Source: Paludibacterium purpuratum (GTDB lineage: Bacteria > Pseudomonadota > Gammaproteobacteria > Burkholderiales > Chromobacteriaceae). Taken from it: 64,000 bases of DNA. The stretch lies in contig NZ_SNZP01000003.1 of the NCBI RefSeq assembly GCF_004363805.1, positions 124,001 through 188,000 on the forward strand, given 5' to 3'. Below the pieces are notes generated by a model, which worked only from the letters and a program-made list of their open reading frames with translations, was not told where the DNA came from and did no database searches. Position numbers and translations under genes: made by a program. Below, in pieces: positions 41,162 to 50,583 of the stretch; within the stretch, counting starts at the first letter, position 1, and each line of letters opens with the position of its first letter.

Positions 41162-44100
41162 ATGACCGAGGTGAATACCAACGCGTCACAAATCGAGTTG
41201 ATCCGGCGCAGTCTGATCTTTATCGTGATCGTGATCAGCGTGTTTCAACTCATCAGTTACGGCTTGCTCATCGGCCAGGCGGTGCACGAATACCGTAATG
41301 CACAGAGCTTGGCCGAGGCCGACCGCGTCAGCCGGGCGCTGTTTTCAGCCACCGATGCGCTGGCCCGCGAGCGTAACATTTACCAGTCGATTCTGGCCGG
41401 TACGCGCCCGCAGACCCCCCAAGAGCGTCAGGCGCTGGCGCAGCTGCAAAGCCGCGCCGACCGCGGCTTCTCGCTGGCGTTCGCCACACTGGACGCGTCG
41501 CGGCTGATCGTCGACGATAAGATCGTCAGCTCGATGCGGAATCGCTGGGATCACTTCCAGACAGTGCGCGCCGCGCTCGATAACAGGCTGGCGACGGGCG
41601 GGGCGACCGACGAAACGCTGTCGTTCGAGCTATCGCTTTCTATCGACGACCTGTTCGAACGCACCTCGCTGGTGTCCCACGAGTTGACTCGCCGGCTTTC
41701 CAGTGCGCCCGACGACGCCATCGGCCGGCTGGCGGAAGTCAGCTACCTGCTATGGCAGATTCGCAACCAGGTGGCGACCGACGGCACGGCGATGATTCAG
41801 CGCGCCCAGCTCGGCCACTTGCTGAATTCCTCCACCGAGGCGGAGCTCGACTCCCAACGCAGTCTGGCGGCCAATGCCATGAACCAGATGCAGATCGGCA
41901 TCCGCTTTTTGCCCGACGTTCAAGGCGGTTGGCATGGCGCGGAGCTGGGCGAGCGTCTGACGGATTTCCAGGCCTTGAGTTCGGCGCAGACCGCCAGCCT
42001 GGCGCAGCGTCAGAGTTCGCCTTACAACGCCGACCAGTACCGGCAGCGCACCGAGAGCCTGCAGGATGTGGTGATTCAGCGTTTCCGTCTGTTTTCGCTA
42101 TTCCTGCGCGACCGGGTCGAACAAGATACCCGTGCTGCGCTGGGCCAGTTGGTGCAGAACACGCTGTTCCTCTGTCTGGCCATCCTGTTGAACTTGGCCT
42201 TGGTCTTCTGGCTACAGCGGCGGGTGCTGCGGCCGTTGCTGCTGCTCAACAAGGTTCAGGACGCCGCGCGCGAAGCGATTTTGCTGACCAATACCCAGGG
42301 CCGCATCTTCATGGCCAACCGCGGCGCGGAAGGGCTATTCGCGCTGTCGGCCCATCAACTGGCCGCCCTCAATATCAACGAGTTGCTTCTCGATGCCGGG
42401 TTGGATCGCACCCGGCTGGAAGAGCTGGCCGTCACCGGCCAGGAACTACAAACCCAGCTCACGCGCAAAGGAGAAGCGCCGTTCCATGTCAGCGTGATCG
42501 CCAGTCCTTTGCTGGTTCACAACGATCAGAAAGGCATTTTGCTGATCGTGCGCGACGACCAGGAGCGCTTCAACGCCGAGTTGGCGCGGCGTCACAGCCT
42601 GGAGGTGATGTCGGATATTTCCCGTATTCAGAACCTGCTGTTTACGCCGATCCTGCGCCAAGTGGTGTTCGACGACCTGTTGGAAATCCTGCTGCAGCAT
42701 GCCGGCGGGCAAGCGGGGTTGTTGTTGGAGTCGAAAGGCGGCTTGTCGGGCGAGACCTACCGCTGCCGGGCCCGGCTGGGCGACGTCGAACCGTTGATCG
42801 CCTGTGACCAGACCGGCGATTTGACCGATCTGCGGCAGGCGCTGATCAAGGATCCGCGCTGGATCCTGTTCCCGGTGTCGTTGCAAGAGGGGTTGAGCGG
42901 GCTGGTCGCCATTTGGCGCGAGCGTCGCGATCAGGTGCCGGAGAGCTTCGGCCCGCTATTGGCCTTGTTCGCCAGTGTGTTGGGCTTCGTGTCCGAAGAG
43001 GAGTCGCGCAAGCAATCCTCATTGAGGCTGAGCGAGGTGCTGCGCGAGCAGGAGGCGATCTTCAAGGCGTCGCCGGTCGGTCTGCTGCTGATCGACGACA
43101 CCGACCGGATTTTGAAGGTCAACCACCTGGTGAGCCGCATCTTCGGCATCGATGAGTCGTCGCTGGCGTTGAGCAAACTGGAAAAATTGCTCAACGCGCC
43201 GGAGGCCTGGGCGCTGTTATCCAAGCAAATGAGCCGGGTGAAGCAGGGTAAGCAGGCCACCTCGCTGGAAGTGGCGTGCAAGACCCGAGCCGGGGCCGAT
43301 ATCTGGCTGTTGTTCGAAACCAACGCGCTGCACGAAGGGCTGCCGAACGAAGGATTGATTCTCTCCTGCATCGACATCACCAGCCTGAAACGCACCGAGA
43401 TGGCACTGCGGGATGCCCGCGATAGCGCCGCGGAGTCGCGCAGCCGGCTGGGGGCGGCCATCGAGGCCATTCCGGAAGCCTTCGGCTTCTACGACATCGA
43501 AGATCACATGGTGATCTGTAACCAGCATTACGCCAATCTGTTCTTCTCCGGCATCTCCGCCGAGCAGGTGGTCGGAGAGAGCTTCGAGTCGCTGGTGCGC
43601 TTGTCGTTGCTGAGCGGGAAGGAAGTCATCGAGGAAGGCTTCTCGCCCGAGGAGTGGGTTGGCGAGCGCGTGCGCCGACATTTGCTGGAACAGTCCTCTT
43701 TTGTCTTGCAGGTCGGCGAGCGCTGGTACCTGGCCAGCGATCAAAAGATTCCCGGGCTGGGTACGGTCTGCCTGCGTGCCAATATTACCGACTTGAAGGC
43801 CAAGGAGCAGGAGCTGCTGCTGGCCAAGAGTAAGGCGGATGACGCCAACAAGGCCAAGAGCGCCTTCCTGGCTTCCATCAGCCACGAAATCCGCACGCCA
43901 CTCAACGGCATACTGGGATTGCTGGAGCTATTGCGCATCGCGATTCAGGATCGTCAACAACAGGATACGCTGGCGTCGATTCAGGAGTCGGCCAATACCT
44001 TGTTGCGGCTCATCGACGACATTCTGGACTTTTCCAAGATCGAGGCCGGCAAGCTGCAGATCACGCCGGAGCCGGTCGCCTTGGAGGGGGTGCTGCGTAG

Positions 44101-45373
44101 TGTGCATGGTCTGTATCAGGAGACGGCCCGTAACAAGAACATCCGTTTCGAGCTGGTCGTCGCCGATGGCCTGGCGCCGGCGCATTTGGCCGACCCTTTG
44201 CGCCTACGGCAGATCCTGCAGAATTTTGTCAGCAATGCGTTGAAATTCACCGAGACCGGCAAGGTCGAGTTGCAGGTGCGAGTACTGTCGAGCACGCCCG
44301 AAGCGCAAACGTTGCAATTCGCCTGCATCGACAGCGGCATCGGTATCGCGCAGGAAAATCTGGAAAAGCTGTTCCAGCCCTTTACCCAAGCGGAGTCGAG
44401 TACCACGCGCCGCTTTGGCGGCACGGGCCTGGGGCTGGCAATCTGCCGTCGCCTGGCCGACTTGATGGGCGGCCACATCGACATGATCAGCCAGCTTGGC
44501 GAAGGCACGACCGTGCACTTCGAGGTGACCCTGCCGCTCGCCGATGAGAGCCGGGTGGTCCGGCGCGACGAGCAGCCGGTCGTGCCGGAAGGCATTGCCT
44601 TCGCGCTCGATGCGCCGATCCTGTTCGTCGAGGACAATCCGATCAACCGCAAGTTGACGACCATGCAGTTGAACAAGCTGGGTGTGCCTTTCCAGGTGGC
44701 GGAGAATGGCAAGGAAGCACTGGACTACTGGATGGAAAACCCTGTGTCGCTGATTCTGACCGACTGCCATATGCCGGTCATGGATGGCCATCAGTTGGCG
44801 CGGGAGGTGCGCCAGATCGAACAGCTGATGCCTGGGCGCGAGCCGGTGCCGATTCTGGCCTGCACCGCCAATGTCGCAAGCGACGAGGCCGCGCATGCCA
44901 AGGAGGCCGGCATGAACGAGGTGTTGACCAAGCCGCTCAACCTGCTCGCCCTACAAAGCGCGTTGTCGCGCTGGCTGCCGCAGCACGGCGATCAGGCGGA
45001 GCAGCCTGCGCAGACTGCCGGCGCAGGGGCCGATACCGACGCGATCGATCGCAGCGCGCTTGAAATCTACAGCCAAGGCGATATCGCCGTCGAACTCAGC
45101 CTGATCCAGGAATTCCTGGCCTCGGAACGGGAGGATCTGGCCGGCGCCCAGGCGGCGGTCGCCGCGCAGGATTACGAGCAGGCGCGGTGGTTCACCCATC
45201 GCATCAAAGGCGCCGGGCGCATGATCGGCGCCATGCAACTGGGCGATGCGGCCGAGGCCCTGGAGCGCTGCGCCAAACAGCAAGGTGAAATGGGCGGGGC
45301 GTTCGAACAGTTGGATGCCGCTTTCCGCGAGGTCGATCACTGGGTTGCCCGGCACCAACCTGGCGAGGTTTGA
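41162..45373 (+). CDS. Hybrid sensor histidine kinase with periplasmic sensor, PAS, REC and HPt
   Basis: A 1403-aa kinase. Transmembrane helix 1 about 18-40, periplasmic helical sensor about 45-325 (AxDALARERNIYQSI-like start, long coiled helices), transmembrane helix 2 about 333-355 with HAMP-like exit, then PAS and GAF-like modules (about 370-880), HisKA with ASISHEIRTPLN (His 908), HATPase with GTGLGLAICRRLADLMGG, receiver (LILTDCHMPVMDG, Asp 1201) and HPt (WFTHRIKGAGRM, His 1346). Complete phosphorelay. Transcriptionally linked to the upstream receiver protein and ended by a strong terminator. Confidence 0.94.
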   Translation: MTEVNTNASQIELIRRSLIFIVIVISVFQLISYGLLIGQAVHEYRNAQSLAEADRVSRALFSATDALARERNIYQSILAGTRPQTPQERQALAQLQSRADRGFSLAFATLDASRLIVDDKIVSSMRNRWDHFQTVRAALDNRLATGGATDETLSFELSLSIDDLFERTSLVSHELTRRLSSAPDDAIGRLAEVSYLLWQIRNQVATDGTAMIQRAQLGHLLNSSTEAELDSQRSLAANAMNQMQIGIRFLPDVQGGWHGAELGERLTDFQALSSAQTASLAQRQSSPYNADQYRQRTESLQDVVIQRFRLFSLFLRDRVEQDTRAALGQLVQNTLFLCLAILLNLALVFWLQRRVLRPLLLLNKVQDAAREAILLTNTQGRIFMANRGAEGLFALSAHQLAALNINELLLDAGLDRTRLEELAVTGQELQTQLTRKGEAPFHVSVIASPLLVHNDQKGILLIVRDDQERFNAELARRHSLEVMSDISRIQNLLFTPILRQVVFDDLLEILLQHAGGQAGLLLESKGGLSGETYRCRARLGDVEPLIACDQTGDLTDLRQALIKDPRWILFPVSLQEGLSGLVAIWRERRDQVPESFGPLLALFASVLGFVSEEESRKQSSLRLSEVLREQEAIFKASPVGLLLIDDTDRILKVNHLVSRIFGIDESSLALSKLEKLLNAPEAWALLSKQMSRVKQGKQATSLEVACKTRAGADIWLLFETNALHEGLPNEGLILSCIDITSLKRTEMALRDARDSAAESRSRLGAAIEAIPEAFGFYDIEDHMVICNQHYANLFFSGISAEQVVGESFESLVRLSLLSGKEVIEEGFSPEEWVGERVRRHLLEQSSFVLQVGERWYLASDQKIPGLGTVCLRANITDLKAKEQELLLAKSKADDANKAKSAFLASISHEIRTPLNGILGLLELLRIAIQDRQQQDTLASIQESANTLLRLIDDILDFSKIEAGKLQITPEPVALEGVLRSVHGLYQETARNKNIRFELVVADGLAPAHLADPLRLRQILQNFVSNALKFTETGKVELQVRVLSSTPEAQTLQFACIDSGIGIAQENLEKLFQPFTQAESSTTRRFGGTGLGLAICRRLADLMGGHIDMISQLGEGTTVHFEVTLPLADESRVVRRDEQPVVPEGIAFALDAPILFVEDNPINRKLTTMQLNKLGVPFQVAENGKEALDYWMENPVSLILTDCHMPVMDGHQLAREVRQIEQLMPGREPVPILACTANVASDEAAHAKEAGMNEVLTKPLNLLALQSALSRWLPQHGDQAEQPAQTAGAGADTDAIDRSALEIYSQGDIAVELSLIQEFLASEREDLAGAQAAVAAQDYEQARWFTHRIKGAGRMIGAMQLGDAAEALERCAKQQGEMGGAFEQLDAAFREVDHWVARHQPGEV

Positions 45374-45396
45374 CGCGCCATTCGACCGGCAAGACC

Positions 45397-45433
45397 AAAA
45401 ATGCCCACTGTGAAAACGGTGGGCATTTTTTTT
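45397..45433 (+). terminator. Strong Rho-independent terminator after the hybrid kinase
   Basis: A 14-bp stem (45397-45410 with 45417-45430, one G-T pair), 6-nt loop TGAAAA, then a run of T to 45433. The A-rich left flank makes it usable in both directions. Confidence 0.95.
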
Positions 45434-45796
45434 GGCGCCGACCTCGTCCTCCGGGGCACGCCTTGGCCCACACCTCACGTCAGCCCGGCTGTCGGCCCGT
45501 AGATCCCCACATCCCTTCCCGCGCAACGCCGCGGACCTTGCTAGATACCTGGTTTTCTCCGTTGTTTTTCAGACTATTCCTTTTAGGTTTTGCGCTATGA
45601 CGTCTGCAACTGCAGGCAATTTCGGCCAAGAAGGGAGAGTATGACTTGATCTCATCGGCATACGTCAGATGGCTTATGAATTTGGGATAGATTATCCAGG
45701 CGCGGCTGTGGTGCTTGAGCGGGCCACGGCGTCTTTGCCTGATGTTGTTTCCATTCAGGCCCGGGAGGAACCGCTCTATACCCTAAGGAGAAAAAA
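45434..45796. other. Non-coding leader region before the autoinducer synthase gene
   Basis: A 363-bp gap without a convincing gene. A 15-codon ORF (45598-45645) and the repeat CTGCAACTGCAG are visible but unsupported. The region becomes AT-rich toward 45660-45700 and ends with the strong ribosome site AAGGAG of the synthase gene. A long 5' UTR or promoter region is likely, as quorum-sensing synthases are usually tightly controlled. Confidence 0.4.
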
Positions 45797-47077
45797 ATGA
45801 ACCATTCCGTCATGACGCTTCATCGTACTAAGCCTTTCCACCATGCGCCGGAGCCGGCATTCCTGGCTCGCCGCGTGGAGGGCTATTACCGTGAGCGAGT
45901 CCAGAATACTTGGGACGGTGGGCATATCATGCGTGGCAGGCAGCCCGGGGAGGGCGCTATCCATTTGAGCAGCAACGACTACTTGTCATTGGCACGGCAT
46001 CCGAAGATTCTGCGGGCGGCCGCAGAGTGCCTGCTGAAAAGTGGCAATGGCTTGCTGATGTCGGGTATTTTCCTGCACGGCGCCAATCCGCTGCTCGAAT
46101 TCGAAAAGCGGTTGGCGAATTTCATGGGCGCGCAGGCCGGTGTGCTTTGCCAATCGGGCTTTGCCGCCAACACGGGGCTGGTTCAGTCCATCGCCGACGA
46201 GAACACACCGGTTTACGTGGACAAGATGGCTCATATGTCGTTGTGGGAGGGCATCCGTAGTGCCGGTGCGCAGGCTGTGGCCTTCCATCATAACGACATG
46301 GAACATTTAAATCGCCAAATCCTTAAATACGGTCCCGGCGTGATCCTGGTCGACTCCGTCTACAGCACCAACGGCAGCGTATGCCCGCTGGATGTGCTGG
46401 TCGAGGTGGGCGCCTCGCACGGATGCGTGCTGGTGGTGGACGAATCCCATTCGCTGGGTACCCATGGCGTGCATGGCGAGGGTCTGGTCGCGGCGCTAGG
46501 CTTGTGCGACAAGGTGCATTTTCGCACGGCGAGCTTGGCCAAGGCGTTTGCCGGGAGAGCGGGGTTTATTACTTGCTCCGAGCGCTTCAGCGAGTATTTC
46601 AAGTTCGAAGCGAACCCGGCGATCTTCAGTTCGACGCTGCTGCCCCACGAGATCGCCGGTCTCGATGCCACGCTGACGGTGATCCGCGACGAACCCTGGC
46701 GGCGCAAAGCGTTACACGGCAATGCCGCTTACCTGCGCGATCATCTGGACGATCTAGGCTACAACCTGAACGGTTGCCAGTCGCAGATCATCGCCCTGGA
46801 GTCCGGCACCGAGCGGCAAACCATTGCACTGCGAGATGCGCTCGAGGCCCGGGGGATCTTCGGTTCGGTCTTTTGCGCACCGGCCACGGCGAAGAATCGC
46901 GCGCTGATCCGGCTGTCGATCAACGGCACGCTGACGGATGACGAACTGGCGCGCATCGTCGACGTTTGTCGCCAGATCCGCGACGAGGTCGGCATGGCCG
47001 ACTGGGCCTCGACACGTCGCAAGAAGGCGCAGCCGCCGGTGATCGAGCATCGCGAGGCAATCGCCGCCGTCGCGTAA
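45797..47077 (+). CDS. lqsA: Alpha-hydroxyketone autoinducer synthase (CqsA/LqsA/JqsA-like)
   Basis: A 426-aa pyridoxal-phosphate enzyme of the alpha-oxoamine synthase group that would condense an acyl-CoA with an amino acid or S-adenosylmethionine to make an aminoketone/hydroxyketone autoinducer. Motifs: IHLSSNDYLSLARHP, GLLMSGIFLHG, CQSGFAANTGL, VDESHSLGTHGVHGEG and the PLP lysine in TASLAKAFAGRAG. SGIFLHGANP distinguishes CqsA/LqsA-type enzymes from BioF and Kbl. Neighbouring receiver protein and sensor kinase resemble LqsR and LqsS, which settles the assignment. Confidence 0.9.
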   Translation: MNHSVMTLHRTKPFHHAPEPAFLARRVEGYYRERVQNTWDGGHIMRGRQPGEGAIHLSSNDYLSLARHPKILRAAAECLLKSGNGLLMSGIFLHGANPLLEFEKRLANFMGAQAGVLCQSGFAANTGLVQSIADENTPVYVDKMAHMSLWEGIRSAGAQAVAFHHNDMEHLNRQILKYGPGVILVDSVYSTNGSVCPLDVLVEVGASHGCVLVVDESHSLGTHGVHGEGLVAALGLCDKVHFRTASLAKAFAGRAGFITCSERFSEYFKFEANPAIFSSTLLPHEIAGLDATLTVIRDEPWRRKALHGNAAYLRDHLDDLGYNLNGCQSQIIALESGTERQTIALRDALEARGIFGSVFCAPATAKNRALIRLSINGTLTDDELARIVDVCRQIRDEVGMADWASTRRKKAQPPVIEHREAIAAVA

Positions 47078-47097
47078 GCCGGGGCGCGGGAGGGGGA

Positions 47098-48117
47098 CTA
47101 TTGTTGGCCCCCCTCCTGCTGGTCTAGCCATTCTAGGAAAGCGTTATAGGAGACGATCCCTTTGAGATCCCCGCCGGTCGGATTCGAGACCACGGCGTAA
47201 TGGTACAGCTCCTCGCCCAGGAAAGCGGTCGCGGGGTGGAGATAGGCCTGCCAGTTACGACAGTGGGGCATGTACTCGCCTTCCGGTGTAGGAAAGTAAG
47301 GCACGTACAGCCTGCTGGCCAGGCGTTGCAGCAGCGCCGCGGGCGCGCCCTGGTCTTGAGCGATATCGTAATGGCTGCGCAGATCCTCTTCCGTCTTGAT
47401 GATCATCAGATGCGCCTTGCCCTGCGCATCCAGCATCAAAAAACCATCTGGCGTGGCGGTCAAATAAAACTCGACGATGTTGAGCCGCGCGCGCAGTTCG
47501 GCAAACGCCACGGCGAAGTGCGCATCTCGCAGAAAGCGGTACGAACCCAGCGACAAGGCTTCCATGACCGTGCGCGCCATGTGTTCGAAATAGGCTACTT
47601 GCAGTTCCGCAATCGCCTGATTCAGCGTCGGGATGACGTCGGCGTCCTGCTTGAGAATGAAGCGGTCGATCAAGCCTTGATTAAAGGCCTGCACTGCGAG
47701 CTTCTCATCGGCTTTGCCGGTCAGCAGGATTTTCTTGATGGCTGGATTTTCGATCCCGCGACAGAATGCCAGGCCGTCGATTTCCGGCATGTCGTAGTCG
47801 ACCACCACAACCGAAATTCGCTCGAAACGGTGCCGGTTGTGCACCTCTCGCAAGATGTTGTCCAGATTCAGATCGAGCACTCGGTGCGACATCGGCAGTT
47901 CGTCGCCGAACGGCGAGACCGAAAAAAATCGTTCGATCAGCGGCGAGCTGGAAGACGGTCCGTTGAGATCGGCCAGCGCGTCGAGAGGGGCGTCGTAGAG
48001 CCGAAAGGCCAGGTTGGCATCGAGCTGCAGGCTCAGGTTGTCGAGAAAGGCGCGGCTGTCGTCGACCAACGCGACCATCGATGGAAAGTACAAAGGAGGA
48101 GTGTCATTTCGTGGCAT
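47098..48117 (-). CDS. lqsR: LqsR-like response regulator
   Basis: A 339-aa protein with a receiver domain at residues about 12-150 (MVALVDDSRAFLDNLSLQL; VVVDYDMPEIDGLAFC with phospho-Asp; ILLTGKADEK with the conserved Lys) containing an unusual insert of about 40 residues. The C-terminal half (about 190-335; FYLTATPDGFLMLDAQGKAHLMI) matches the uncharacterised output domain of LqsR rather than a DNA-binding domain. ATG at 48117 is used because the upstream codon is TTG; it overlaps the kinase stop by one base. Confidence 0.82.
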   Translation of the reverse strand: MPRNDTPPLYFPSMVALVDDSRAFLDNLSLQLDANLAFRLYDAPLDALADLNGPSSSSPLIERFFSVSPFGDELPMSHRVLDLNLDNILREVHNRHRFERISVVVVDYDMPEIDGLAFCRGIENPAIKKILLTGKADEKLAVQAFNQGLIDRFILKQDADVIPTLNQAIAELQVAYFEHMARTVMEALSLGSYRFLRDAHFAVAFAELRARLNIVEFYLTATPDGFLMLDAQGKAHLMIIKTEEDLRSHYDIAQDQGAPAALLQRLASRLYVPYFPTPEGEYMPHCRNWQAYLHPATAFLGEELYHYAVVSNPTGGDLKGIVSYNAFLEWLDQQEGGQQ

Positions 48118-49439
48118 CAATGATTCACCGCAGGAAAGGTTAGTACGAACTCGCTGAACTCGCCCAGCGTCGATGTGCAGGTAATGTTGCCGTCGAATGC
48201 CTGCATCACGCTACGACAATATGCTAGCCCGATTCCTGCGCCTGAGCCATCGTCATGACCAAATGACCAGGAGTAAAAGCGAGTGAAGATATGCGGCAAC
48301 ACTTGTGGCGGAATGCCCGATCCGGTATCCCTGAAAATCAGCCGGCCACCCTCGGGCAACACTTCGAAGCGAATGAGAATATTGCCCTTGCCGGCCTGGG
48401 CGATGTGGCGCAGGGCATTTTTCAGCAGATTGAAGAACACATGCACCATCAGGAGTTCGTTGCCGTGGAATTGGAAATCCGCCGGTGTGTCCAGCCTGAC
48501 GAGCTGGCGTTCTTTTTCTGAGGAAAAGGAGTAGCGCTGCAAGGCCATCTCCAGACAGCTCGACATGCTGCAGGTGGCAAAAGGGACGTCTTTGAAGTCG
48601 AAGGGCTTGGCATTGGCCAGCAACATGTCGATGACGATGTTGGAGTAGTTGACCTCTTCTTCGATACGCGCCAGCACGCGGCGCATCGATTCGCGGTGTA
48701 CTTCGCGGATCGGCTCGACCGGCAGGCCGGCCTCCTGTGCCGAGCGGTAAGCATTGAGCAAGATCGGCAAATGCTGCATCAGGCCGGTCGCCCCCGCCTT
48801 GATGCCCAATAACGGCGTGCGCAATTCATGCGCAATCATGCTGGCCGTACTGCGCATGGCGCGCAGGCGTTCCTGTTTGACGACTTCGGAGCTGTAATTG
48901 GCCACCGCACCGAAAACGATCACGAATAGATAAATGGGCGCATGTTCCAGGCTCTGGAACGGCATATGCGTCGTTGTGCTTGTCAGGCGGTAGGCGAGCC
49001 AAGCCCCGCCGACGCCGAGGGTGACCTGGATAAAAAGGTTGCGCCAGTCCAGTAGCAGCACCATGAGCGCGGCGGCGGCCAGCGTGGAGAGCAGCCAAGC
49101 CGAGCAGCCGTTGTTCTTCAGCAGCATGAAGGTGAAAAAGAAGGGGAGTGCGAACAGCGTGGCGGCGTACCAATAGATCGGCACAAAGCGGCGCGCTGCT
49201 GCCGGCCAGTGCTTGGCCAGCATGATCGGCACGAACAGCGCGCTACCCAGCAGGCGCAGCGGTAGATTCTCGTAGGGCTGGGGAAACAGGTAGTGCCAGA
49301 CGAAGTAATACAGCGGGAAGCCGATCACGGCGACCAGCCCGAAAGGCAGGAAGCGCGGTTCGAAGTATTGGGCGCTTTGCACCATGCCGTCGAGAATCCG
49401 GCGGGTAAAAGTCTGCGTGGCTTGCTGGATCTCTATCAT
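48117..49439 (-). CDS. lqsS: LqsS/CqsS-like quorum-sensing histidine kinase
   Basis: A 440-aa sensor with six hydrophobic helices in the first 190 residues (LVAVIGFPLYYFVWHYLFP begins the sensor; RRFVPIYWYAATLFALPFFFTFMLL) and no large periplasmic domain, the typical CqsS/LqsS layout. The kinase core has MIAHELRTPLLGIKAGA (phospho-His), and an ATPase domain with LKNALRH (N box), FRDTGSGIPP and GAGIGLAYCRSVM. There is no receiver domain, so it would signal to the adjacent LqsR-like protein. Coupled (TGATG). Confidence 0.87.
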   Translation of the reverse strand: MIEIQQATQTFTRRILDGMVQSAQYFEPRFLPFGLVAVIGFPLYYFVWHYLFPQPYENLPLRLLGSALFVPIMLAKHWPAAARRFVPIYWYAATLFALPFFFTFMLLKNNGCSAWLLSTLAAAALMVLLLDWRNLFIQVTLGVGGAWLAYRLTSTTTHMPFQSLEHAPIYLFVIVFGAVANYSSEVVKQERLRAMRSTASMIAHELRTPLLGIKAGATGLMQHLPILLNAYRSAQEAGLPVEPIREVHRESMRRVLARIEEEVNYSNIVIDMLLANAKPFDFKDVPFATCSMSSCLEMALQRYSFSSEKERQLVRLDTPADFQFHGNELLMVHVFFNLLKNALRHIAQAGKGNILIRFEVLPEGGRLIFRDTGSGIPPQVLPHIFTRFYSWSFGHDDGSGAGIGLAYCRSVMQAFDGNITCTSTLGEFSEFVLTFPAVNH

Positions 49440-49561
49440 GGTGGGCAGGCTTGGGTGGAAACGGATGCGAAGCCTCTCCGTCTAGGCGCGGCCGGACTGT
49501 CGAGGGGGTGGCGTATTGTGGCATACCCGCGGCGGGTGGTGGAATCCTTACGCAAGTGGCA

Positions 49562-50044
49562 TCACCCGATATCGTCCAGACGTTTGGCGATCTGTACTAA
49601 CCAGTGGCGCACGGCGCGTTCTTCGTCTGCCGGGATGTCGGCCAAGAGCGCCGCTTCGACCGCCTGGGTTGCGGCTTTGCCACTCGCCAGCAGCGATTCG
49701 CCCGCCGCGGTGAGTTCGATGACCTGAATGCGGCCATGTTGCGCGTGCGGTCGCCGCGATACGGCGCCGGCCCGTGCCAGGTTGCCGACGATGACGCTCA
49801 AGGTTTGCGGCGTCAGGAGCGACAATCGGGCCAGATCGGCGCTCGATGCGCCGGGGTAGCTGGCCAGCATGGTCAGCACCGAGAATTGCGGCAAGGTCAG
49901 GCCGACATCCTGGAGTGCGTGTTCCATCCTGATTCGGTGGGCGGCATGGGCTTGTCGCAGCAGGTAGCCGATGTGGCCGGCTTCACCCCGTTTACCTTCG
50001 CCGATGGCCGGCATCGGCGCCTGGTGCGTGCATGTCTTGCGCAT
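49562..50044 (-). CDS. MarR-family transcriptional regulator
   Basis: A 160-aa winged-helix regulator: GHIGYLLRQAHAAHRIRMEHAL, LTLPQFSVLTMLASYPGASSADLARLSLL and TPQTLSVIVGNLARAGAVSRRP, then the wing HAQHGRIQVIELT. The start is 50044 (MRKTC) or 50014 (MPAIG); neither has a clear ribosome site. The intergenic DNA carries a perfect palindrome CGAATATATTCG (50057-50068) and further TTCGAA sites. Divergent from a GNAT acetyltransferase gene that it probably represses. Confidence 0.85.
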   Translation of the reverse strand: MRKTCTHQAPMPAIGEGKRGEAGHIGYLLRQAHAAHRIRMEHALQDVGLTLPQFSVLTMLASYPGASSADLARLSLLTPQTLSVIVGNLARAGAVSRRPHAQHGRIQVIELTAAGESLLASGKAATQAVEAALLADIPADEERAVRHWLVQIAKRLDDIG

Positions 50045-50056
50045 AATGTCAGAGTT

Positions 50057-50068
50057 CGAATATATTCG
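50057..50068. promoter_or_regulatory. MarR-type operator palindrome
   Basis: CGAATATATTCG is a perfect 12-bp palindrome, extended by TTCGAA at 50055-50060 and a second TTCGAA at 50074-50079. Located in the 62-bp gap between the MarR gene and the GNAT gene, overlapping both likely promoters. Confidence 0.5.
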
Positions 50069-50106
50069 CTGTGTTCGAATTCTGATATTAACCCATGGGG
50101 GGCGAC

Positions 50107-50577
50107 ATGACATCTCCGAGACATGACTGTGGAAGTCTTGCAACGGCGGCTTGCCTAGGTGCGATCGACGACGCAGCCGGCGTGCAGAATTGCTTCGAGC
50201 TGATGCGGCAACTGCGTCCGCAACTCGGCTCGGTGGCTGAATGGCTGGCCTATTGGCAGCGGCAGTCGGCACAGGGCTACCGGCTGGCCGGCGTGCTCGA
50301 CGGCTCCCAGCCGGTGGCGTTGGCCGGTTACCGTGTGCAAGAGAACCTGGTGCACGGCCGCTATCTCTATGTCGACGACTTGGTGACCGATGCGGCGCAA
50401 CGCAGCCGTGGCCATGGCGAACGGCTGATGGCCCATCTGCGCGATCAGGCGCGTGCCTTGGGCTGTGGCAAGGTGATACTGGACACGCCGCTATCGAACG
50501 CGTTGGGCCACCGTTTCTATTTCCGCTGCGGCCTGTTGGCAAGCTCCCTGCGCTTCAACGTGCCGATCGAGCCGTGA
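50107..50577 (+). CDS. GNAT-family N-acetyltransferase
   Basis: A 156-aa acetyltransferase with YLYVDDLVTDAAQRSRGHGERLMAHLRDQARALGC (acetyl-CoA loop R/Q-x-x-G-x-G/A as QRSRGHGERL) and a C-terminal NALGHRFYFRCGLL motif. Start 50107 has GGGGGG 4-9 nt upstream; an in-frame ATG at 50095 is less likely. Substrate unknown. Divergent partner of MarR. Confidence 0.85.
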   Translation: MTSPRHDCGSLATAACLGAIDDAAGVQNCFELMRQLRPQLGSVAEWLAYWQRQSAQGYRLAGVLDGSQPVALAGYRVQENLVHGRYLYVDDLVTDAAQRSRGHGERLMAHLRDQARALGCGKVILDTPLSNALGHRFYFRCGLLASSLRFNVPIEP

Positions 50578-50583
50578 CGCGCG

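Noticed and set aside
45598-45645. 15-codon leader peptide before the autoinducer synthase
   Set aside because: No codon bias, hairpin or spacing supports it; such short frames are expected by chance.
45797-47077. 8-amino-7-oxononanoate synthase (BioF)
   Set aside because: The PLP-enzyme fold is shared, but the SGIFLHG motif and the neighbouring LqsR/LqsS-like genes point to autoinducer synthesis; no biotin genes nearby.
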